Shown: positions 56,321 to 64,000 of the stretch, piece after piece
How positions within the stretch are numbered: position 1 is the first letter of the stretch
Layout: each line of letters begins with the position of its first letter
Source of the DNA: Phragmites australis
Taxonomy: Eukaryota > Streptophyta > Magnoliopsida > Poales > Poaceae
Length of the DNA: 64,000 nt
Assembly (NCBI RefSeq): GCF_958298935.1
Contig: NC_084931.1
Location: 12,303,334 to 12,367,333 of the forward strand
Direction: 5' to 3'
Program-made: the position numbers and the translations under genes
Notes under the pieces: model-generated
The model's database searches: none
Told to the model about the DNA's origin: nothing
Seen by the model: the letters and a program-made list of their open reading frames with translations, nothing else

Positions 56321-57727
56321 TTAGCTTCTTGTTATTAGCCTCAAGAGACTTGCTTGATTCAAAACTTTATCATGTTTCTTAAGCACGCCATTGTATTTAG
56401 CAAGCAACTCATCATGGCTAGAACTAAACTTAGCATTAGCATTTTCAAAAGACTTGATTTTAGCTTTTTGCCTCTTTATGATAATAGCATAGTTGTTCAT
56501 GAGCTTAGATAGATCATTAGGATAAAGACTATCATCATCACTACTATCATCTTCCTCACTAGTCACTTTGTTGTTACCTTTTGCCATGAGATACATAGGT
56601 GGTGGAGGTAGTGGTAGATCATCATTGGTGATGGCGAGGCCTACGAAGTTGTTGTCTTCATCATCACTTGAGCTCTTGCCGAAGACCCATTCATCAACAA
56701 TGTAGGCCTTTCGGCCTCCACCCTTTTTGTTAAAGAGCTTTTTCTTCTTATCTTGATCCTTCTTCTTGTGCTTGTCCTCATCCTCACTTGCAACAATCTT
56801 CTTGCTCTTGTTCTTGTTTATCTTGTTGGGATGAGGGCAATCATATGACATGTGGCTATAGTCACCACAATTGTAGCACTTCTTCTTGTCTCCGCCACCG
56901 GACTTGTCAAATCTCTTTGAGCGAAATTTGTTTTTCTTGGGGTCATAGTTGTAGCCTTTCTTGCCCAACTTGGATATCATCCTTGTGGTTTTTCTCACGA
57001 GAAGGGCAAGCTCGGTGTCGGAGTCATCACCATCATCATCATCATCTTCATCACTCTCACCTGATGAAGGAGGTTTCATTTTCTTATTCTTGTAAACCAT
57101 CTTGGCCTTGAGAGCAAGATGCTTCTTGGATGAAAATTGATCACCTTAATCTCCAAACAAGAACATCTCATAATCACAAATCTTCCCAATGGCATCGGTG
57201 ACGGTCATGTCATTGATGTCTCTATCATGAAGAAAAGAGATGATAATGTTGTATTGTTGCTTGGGAAGCACCATCAAGATTCTACGAATGATGTCTCCTT
57301 GAGACAATTGAGTAAGCACAAGTGAATTAATTTCCTCAACAAGCGTGTTCATGCAAGAATACATATCCTCGCATAACTCAATGGGAAATATCTTAAATTG
57401 AATAAGAGCATTCGTAAGCACATATCTTTCCTCCCCAGATTTTCCTAAACCCTTGTGAATTTCAGAAAGAGCGGTCCAAATATCATAAGTGAATTCCTTG
57501 CTTCTTACTCTAGAGAAAACCTCTTCACTAATTCCCTCAAATATAGTATTTTTAGCACTAGCATTCCATCTAACTTGTTGTTCGGTAAAAGGTTGATCAA
57601 ACCTAATGAAAGCGGCTAGCCAAACTTCAGGGGAAATAGCCACAAGATAGCTTGCCATGCGAAATTTCCAATAGGTGAAGTTCTTTCCCTCAAACTTGGG
57701 CACACTACTTCCACTCCCAGGGACCAT
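56321..57727 (-). pseudogene. Ty1/copia gag with zinc knuckle
   Basis: It starts MVPGSGSSVPKFEGKNFTYW (57727). The UBN2-like gag domain continues WKFRMASYLVAISPEVWLA, NASAKNTIFEGISEEVFSRV, ELCEDMYSCMNTLVEEINSL and ISFLHDRDINDMTVTDAIGK. A stop at 57146-57148 follows, with a continuing frame MVYKNKKMKPPSSGESDEDD. The CCHC zinc knuckle CYNCGDYSHMSYDCP is intact, then Lys-rich and Ser/Asp-rich stretches. The acidic and basic low-complexity tail is typical of SIRE/Maximus-type gag. Confidence 0.92.
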
Positions 57728-57756
57728 TTCTCTAGGATGTTAAGCCTATCCAAAGC

Positions 57757-57773
57757 ACAAGACTCTAATACCA
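57757..57773 (-). promoter_or_regulatory. Primer-binding site (initiator Met tRNA) of the copia element
   Basis: On the minus strand TGGTATTAGAGTCTTGTG begins 2 nt after the LTR end (TTTTCA-AT-TGGTATTAGAG). It matches the tRNA-Met complement TGGTATCAGAGC with changes. Confidence 0.88.
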
Positions 57774-57775
57774 AT

Positions 57776-59317
57776 TGAAAAGATGGAATGGCCAAGAGAG
57801 GAGGGGGGTTGAATTGGACACTAATTAAAATACTTCTAACAAAAACTAAAACAAGTAGCAACCTTATCCTAGATGAAATTTAATGCAACTATGCAAATAA
57901 GCAAAGCAACAAAACAAACAAGCAAAGATACTAAGCAAATTTCAGAATTAGAGCTTGCAAGAATGTAAATGCTCAAAGTAAATGCGGGAAAGAAAAAAGA
58001 TGGACAAGATTATACCGATTTTTTCTCGAGGTATTGAGGAGTTGGCACTCCCTACTAGTCTTTATTAGAGCATCCACCAAGGATATCGCTCCCCCTTGAG
58101 TCACCAAGACTCAAGTGCTCCCTCATAATTGCCACTTCTCCATCTTCGGATTGGCAGGCATTAAATCAATTACATCACATTTCCTGGGGCTCACACAAGA
58201 ACTCCAAGAGCTCATCGAGACCACTCCAATCACCTAAGACTGGCTAGGTGTTGCCAACCACCAAGAGTAACAAGCCAATAGCTTCACTTGACCTATATCA
58301 AGCCTAAACTACCGCTAGATGCATATTTGCTACTCTCAAAGCACTAACGATATCCTTAATCTTCCAATTATGGACTTTGCAAATCACTTTAATGCTCTCT
58401 CTTCCTTCTTGTTGATACACACAGTGTATAGGCTCCTTTGGATTGCAAGAGATCAAAGTGAGACTGAGTTACGAGGTATTTATAGGCTAGAGGTCCAATC
58501 TAGTCGTTGCCCAACTACCATATCTTTCTGTGAACGCTGGAAGATCCAACATGCACTGAGTTACACACGCTGGAACATCCAACTTGTATCCTTTTCAAAC
58601 ACTCCAACTGCCAACTATTAATTAGCCATTAAGCTTGTTGAACACTCTAGCGAAGCCTCTGGGCACACACCGGATCATTCGATGTGCAGAACCATGAAAT
58701 CTAGACTTTAAAATTCTTCTCTTCAATAAATACTCCAGTGTACACGCCGGACCATCTGGCGTGCATAATCTTCAAACCTCTCGCTGAAATCCTCTCTATG
58801 AAAAATGCACCTGTGTAGCCTTCTTTACACACCGGAACATCTGGTGTGGACTTCAACTTTCTTGTGCTACGTCACCACGTAAAAATACTCCAGTGTTAAT
58901 GAGTCTTAGATCGTCAGACCATCTGGTGTACTTAAGATCTTTTTTTCTTGATCTAAGACGTAGTCTAGCGTATTCATATCTGGTAACACCGGACCATCTG
59001 GTGTACTAAAAATTTTCTGAGCTTATCCAATTCAAGCAATCTTGGGCTCTAACTTCTCGACATCTTAACCATGAGCTTCTTTAAGCTACCTAGTGCTATA
59101 AGTTCACAGGTGTGTATCCAACCTTGTCTAGACTCAACTAGGTCAAGCTACAACTCTTAGCCCCTCTTTATAATATGGTCAAAAGACTAAGAAAAGAGAC
59201 CTAAACTACTTTAAGTCTCCTTCATCTCCTTGCAACACTTAGAACTAGAATATCCTTAATCTTGATGCATATGTCCTTTGATCGTCCATTATATCACCTT
59301 AGGGACTAAGAGACCCA
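57776..59317 (-). mobile_element. 5' LTR of the copia element, truncated at its outer end
   Basis: Homologous to 51634-53306 from TGAAAAGATGGAATGGCC (57776) up to GGGACTAAGAGACCCA (59302-59317). The last 120-130 bp of the full LTR are missing and unrelated gypsy leader sequence starts abruptly. There is therefore no TSD on this side. Confidence 0.9.
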
Positions 59318-60010
59318 TTGAAGACATGAAGATCTACCTCTGTGCTGCTCCGAGTTTTAGTTCTTCAAGTTATAGGAGGATTTTCCCCAATCTTCAGAAT
59401 CGTTAGAGCCCTGTTAGGTCGTGTGCTTGTGTTGTGTGCCTTGTGTGATTCGGCTTTTCTGTTTGAGTGTTGGAATGCGTTGAGGGATGCTTTAGCATCT
59501 GATAACAGCTACGTTCCTTATATCTCTATAGTTGATAGTATAGTTGGGTTTTCTCCTTCTAGCCTTTTCTCTTCTTGCCCCAACCTTCCTGCCTCAATAT
59601 CGATTAGATGGTGAACACAAAGAAAGATCAGCTTGGTAAAGATACGAACAACAATGACAACAACATCCAGTAGATAACACCTCAATTCAACAAGGAGGAA
59701 TTTTTGGAGACACAGACCCAAATCTTTTAAAATATGACTCAGAATATAGAAAGTCTGCTATAGATAATCGAAGCTCTGGGTGCAGAAGACGAGCATGGAA
59801 AGCAAGGCAACATCAAGAAGAGGAAGAAATCCTTTGAAGACCATGAAGCAAACAACAGTTCTTGGTTACGTTCCACTCCTGAACAAGCACTTTGTTCTGT
59901 CAACTAGGAAGTTTCACAGGTCGAGAGAAAATTTGCAAAGTACCCATACAAGGAAGGTGTGTTTTGCTGTGAAGAAGAAAGACGCTATACCAATCGATGT
60001 CCCCTAAGGA
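59318..60010 (+). pseudogene. Ty3/gypsy leader and gag relic with two zinc-knuckle remnants
   Basis: The leader (59318-59607) precedes ATG 59608: MVNTKKDQLGKDTNNNDNNI, then QFNKEEFLETQTQIF*NMTQ, a gag N-terminus of Tekay/Del-type chromoviruses. Later frames read FAKYPYKEGVFCCEEERRYT and NRCP, a decayed CCHC knuckle. A second, VCVHSGEPTR*VNRCP, follows near 60030-60080. Stops and frameshifts are frequent, and the capsid core is mostly missing. Confidence 0.6.
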
Positions 60011-60599
60011 TCCTTGTACGTGACGATAAGAAGGTGTGTGTCCACTCTGGAGAACCTACACGCTAGGTCAATAGATGTCCCATGAAGCACCCCGCACGGA
60101 ACTGGATCGACCCCAAATCCCATATGAAGATCTCAGTTAAACATTCATCCTGTCACCACTTTCAAGTTGTAACTCAAGATAGCCAAGATCGACGAGATCC
60201 CATCAAGCCATAGAAGCTCTATAGGCACCAAAAAAAAGAGTGATATATTCCATATCAAAGGCTACATGTCTATCTACTTCTCATGAACTGGAAATGTAAG
60301 TCAGAGAAGCCTGCTCCTTTTTAAGGGGGGTAGTCTTCCTAGCTAATCTCGTGGTTTTGGAACCTCAAGACAGAAATTGGAAACTGCTAGTCAGCAAAGG
60401 TAATGAGGTAATAAAGGGTGCTAAAGAAAGGACAGTACACAGAAGCTGCACTCCAACAACAGAAGTGATTGCTAAGAATAAGTACTCTTTCCTCGAAATT
60501 AGGATATGGCTTACTAAATCATCAAGAATAAGAAGGTCCGCCAAGGTCAATCAACAGACAAGAAGATCCTTAAAAAAATAAAGGAAACTTATCAGGAGT

Positions 60600-61001
60600 G
60601 CTAAAGCTACAAAATTCTTAGGAATCAGAAAGCACTAAGATGTACCATGATCTCAAGGATTGTTATCGGTAGTATGGAAACAAGAGTGGTGTAGCAAAGT
60701 ATATGGTCCTATGTGACACATGTCAAAAAATTAGAACAGTACATCAGAGACAACTACAACTGTTGAAGATATCAGGAATGAAATATCCGAGAAAATCCAA
60801 CATACTCAAGGTAATCAATCAAGATTTGTTAAGACAGATGCAGAAGCCGTCAAAAGCAAAGTGAGCAGAGTATGTCAGGGCAATGAGGTCACCACCCAGA
60901 AGAAAAAAAAAAGAAATTCGGAAAGTAAGAAGAAATTTTTGAAGATCAAGTTCTCTTGTCTCTTTTCTAATCTGCTCGAATCTCGAGGGCGAGATTCCTT
61001 T
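60600..61001 (+). pseudogene. Ty3/gypsy integrase zinc-binding remnant and pol end
   Basis: STKMYHDLKDCYR*YGNKSG, then VAKYMVLCDTCQKIRTVHQR and QLQLLKISGMK match the integrase HHCC domain of Tekay/Del elements (…TKMYxDLKxxYWW…CxxCQxxKAEHQRPxGLLQPLxIPxWK). The catalytic core is deleted: sequence passes quickly to the pol tail ICSNLEGEIPLRGVDL just before the polypurine tract. Confidence 0.7.
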
Positions 61002-61015
61002 AAGGGGGGTAGATT
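61002..61015 (+). promoter_or_regulatory. Polypurine tract of the plus-strand gypsy element
   Basis: AAGGGGGGTAGATT directly precedes the LTR start TGTAACACC. Confidence 0.9.
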
Positions 61016-64000
61016 TGTAACACCCTGATTTTTAGATTTCTCAAATTTCTAAAATTTTCCAAGAGTATTGAATAGCTTCACTAGTAGTATATGTTTAAAA
61101 CCTATTTTCTTAATCAATCAATCAATATAGGTTATTATTTTGTGTGCATTACATGCTGAGTTTTGCTAGCAGCCAGGTAAATGCATTAAAGTTCTTTTTC
61201 CTTTTCTTTCTCTTTGGTGTTTTGGGTGAAAAAGACTTTGAAAAAGTTTTTACAAAACTCAGTAGTGAATAAGTTAAGGATCTTAATGGTTGAAATTCAA
61301 AATCTTTGAATTCATCATCTATTCAATCCTTGATTATACCTGATCCTTCTCTAGTTCAATTCAAATCTTATCCAAATCCTTATTTAAATTCAATCACTCC
61401 TCTTTCTCAAATTCTACTGAAATCTAAATTCAAATTCCTTATCTAGTCCTATTCTTGTTCAACCTCATCTTTTTCGTTTCTCTTAAATTCACTCCAAACT
61501 CAATTCAAATTCAAATCTTATTCAAATTTCTCTTCAAAAGTTTCTTTTCTAAACCCTAGATATAGCTAAAGTGTATTTAGGCTCAATATTGCTCAAGTCT
61601 AAACCCTTAGCCAAGTCTTCTAGATGGCCCAACAAAGGATCCACGAAATCTGTAAATTTTCGCGGAGTTCTGGACAGCCTCATCTTCTCATGACGTTTTG
61701 GAGTTCAAAACAGCCTCAAATGCAAATCTTGATAATACCAAAGTTGTAGGTCTCGTCGAGAGCTTCGATTTGAAACTATAGAAGTCCTCTTTTGGATAAT
61801 TGAGCTAGGAGTTATGGCCCCCGAAATCAGTGCTGCGTAGAGAAGTCCGAGTTGAAATAGTTTATCTTGTGGCGCATTTTTGAAAATCAAGATGACGTTT
61901 TCAGAAGTTCCAATGACTACCAAAGTTGTATATATTTTCGAGTATTACAATTTAGAATCAAGAAATATCCAATTTGGAGTCCGGACGATGGAGATATCGT
62001 CCTCGGAATACAGAGCTGCGAAAAAGGAAACCGTAACCGACTCGAACTCGAATCCAATTCTTGTTCGGTTTGGACTCCACCTCAACCAGCCGCCCCTAGC
62101 CCTATATATATGAGTTGCACGCCCTCTCCTACCCCTAATCCATGCCCCCAAGCCATAGAAGTCACTGCTTCTCTGTCCGTGCATCGCCGTTCGCCGGAGC
62201 CGCCGCCGCCGTCGCCCGTGAGGCGCTACGTCGTCTTCTCCGCGAATCCTCCTTCTTCCACCATCAAAGCAAGGTGAGGACCTTCTTCTTATCCTCCCTT
62301 ACTACTGTTTTATCATCATACTAAGTCCCTAGCTAAGCCTTAGCCCCGGTCAAAGCCTGATCTACGCCGCCACGGTCGTCACCGTCGCCGACAGCCGCGG
62401 GACAGCCACGCTGTAGCTGATTGGCATTAATGTTCCCGACCGACCAGAGGTCAAATCACCAAGCCCTTTCACCGGTGCATGTCTCATGATGTTCCCCACG
62501 CCCTCACCAACCGGTTTGGCCAGTAGATTAGCCAAAATATCGAAATCAAGGTCGACATACTCGCTGCCCGGTTTCTGCACGTGTTCTGCATGCGCACCGG
62601 ATTTGCATTCGCGTCCCCTGTCAATCCGAAAGCCGTATGGATGCACCAACCACGTCACGGCATGTCCCATAGAGTCTTCTACGTTACCCTAGGAGCCCAT
62701 CCCCGTTTGTGCAGCGACACGACCAGGACGCCACTGCCAACCACAGCATGTCGCAGCCATCACCCGTCTCATCTATGCTGATCGTTCTTCCTCTCAGTGG
62801 ATGATCTACCAAAATCCATGTCATAGCATTGTGTTCCCGGGTTATATGAACATCGTTGTTCAAACGGTTCCTCAAAATTCATAGCCAATCTCCTAGAACA
62901 CGAGTGTCTTCGTTCCTGCATTTGTTCACGGTCACCACCAAACCTAGAAGCAGTCATCGCTATTTTGCCGCTACCTCGGATGATCCCTTCCAAAACCAAC
63001 CATACCACTGAGTTAGTCTTTCCCCGTTCTACGCCATGCTTCCCTCATTTCACTGAAACACCACTAAAGCCGACATCAATGTTTGTGGCCACATGCCCGA
63101 TCGCCATCTCCGACGAAACCCGAACCACCACTGCTACATAGAGTCACCAGTAGTATCCTTAACCTAGAAGTGCAACCTTCAGCCTTTTTGATCCATCATA
63201 GGTGGTCGATACTAGACTTCAGCGTATCCCTTCTTTAATCCAAGATGGTACTTGCATAGCATGCCAAGTCAACACCACATTATTCTCCTTAGCCTAGTTA
63301 ACGAAGTCTAGTCGGCCCTACACTTCTTGAATCTGGCACAATAATGTTGTCAAGCCTGACACAGTGATTGTGCAATAAAGCCTTTTCCTATAGAAAGATA
63401 ACTCCAGTAAGCTAGTTTTTCCTTTTCAGTCTAATCGATCTCCCGAAAGCTATTCTGTTTTCATCTTAACTCCGATTTAGACGATCCTGGCGTCTAAATG
63501 TTTCTAAAATCATTCCTATCCAATCATAGTATTTTTAAAGTGTTTTGATGATGTTTGGTATGTTGTTCTTAGTGTTTTCCTTTGTGTTGTTTGTCGGTAG
63601 TTGTCACGATTAGTCGATATCATTCCGAAGCAGTTCGAGGGACTTCAAGACCAAGATTTCGACAACACTGAGCAGCATTGGGTAAAGGCAAGTGTCTTTG
63701 ATCATATTGAACCTATGTTTTCAAATATTTTGTTTTACAAAATTGCATGCAGTGTCAATATGATGGGCAGTCATCTATGTTAGGTTTTTCCTAGATTTTC
63801 CCTTACCATCCCTTGGAATCTAGATGGTTTATGGTTAGGTGTCTCTTATGGGTAGATTGCTTAGCCATGCTTTTGGGTTGTTAAGAAGTATCATAATCTT
63901 GACTAATTAACATATGGAACAATAGTGGTTAATTTGTTAATGGTCTAGCAATATGGAACCTTAGGCCTTGAGCAAAATGTTGGTGATAGTTGTCATGGTT
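61016..64000 (+). mobile_element. 3' LTR of a Tekay/Del-type Ty3/gypsy element (runs off the window)
   Basis: It starts TGTAACACCCTGATTTTTAG after the polypurine tract. A TATA box (CTATATATATG, 62102-62112) is followed by a GC-rich leader. From about 63597 it is homologous to 42590-43070 of the solitary LTR at 41327-43537. If the ends correspond, about 0.5 kb lies beyond position 64000, giving a total LTR near 3.5 kb. ORFs inside are not supported as genes. Confidence 0.8.
62102..62112 (+). promoter_or_regulatory. TATA box of the gypsy LTR promoter
   Basis: CTATATATATG with a C-rich stretch after it, about 1.09 kb into the LTR. Confidence 0.65.

Noticed and set aside
61867..62692. ORFs of 60-136 residues in the right-hand LTR
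   Set aside because: Located in LTR sequence around the TATA box and GC-rich leader; overlapping on both strands and not conserved-looking.

Overview
The window is a transposon-dense, gene-poor stretch of a plant nuclear genome, most likely a grass and probably panicoid. That is an inference from the CACTA/hAT/MULE/Helitron mix, long-LTR Ty3/gypsy and SIRE-type copia elements, Stowaway MITEs, and fragments resembling grass GSTL, DYW-type PPR and DUF295 F-box genes. I see no intact host gene. Every protein-coding stretch I can name is a transposon gene or a broken host-gene fragment. Several insertions are dated relative to each other by nesting, target-site duplications (TSDs) and inverted termini that can be read directly.

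Layout. 1-11.1 kb: a decayed Tat/Grande-like Ty3/gypsy element. Its integrase is split by a 1.7 kb non-autonomous CACTA element (1288-2972). It is followed by 98-bp tandem repeats, a long antisense gene relic and a probable 3' LTR, with an F-box (DUF295) pseudogene and a copia LTR relic interposed. 12.2-19.4 kb: a MULE-like unit with inverted arms of about 220 bp, a captured coiled-coil gene fragment on the left and a FAR1/MULE transposase relic on the right. A 3,934-bp hAT element (12989-16922) with a perfect 8-bp TSD lies inside the captured exon. 19.8-24.65 kb: host-gene fragments (lambda glutathione transferase, PPR-DYW) in one orientation, ending in a canonical Helitron 3' terminus (hairpin plus CTAG followed by T), together with two MITEs.

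24.7-31.6 kb: mostly unassigned sequence, a MITE, and a 1,264-bp CACTA element with TAT TSDs and an acidic captured-looking ORF. 31.63-41.3 kb: a large decayed CACTA element with TNP2-type transposase plus DUF4218/DUF4216, a captured RNase H1 N-terminal fragment with a 43-bp minisatellite, and a TNPA-like gene. 41.3-43.5 kb: an LTR standing alone with mismatched flanks. 43.5-50.4 kb: a minus-strand Ty3/gypsy chromovirus with nearly collinear gag-pol, its integrase tail separated by a 1,460-bp solo LTR.

51.5-59.3 kb: a minus-strand Ty1/copia SIRE-like element inserted next to a CACTA terminus, with one complete and one truncated LTR. 59.3-64 kb: an internally deleted plus-strand Ty3/gypsy element ending in a polypurine tract and a long 3' LTR that runs off the window. 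Its distal part is homologous to the solitary LTR at 41.3-43.5 kb.

The genes do not form a pathway. The biology here is gene-fragment capture by MULE, Helitron and CACTA elements, followed by decay through stop codons, frameshifts and LTR recombination.
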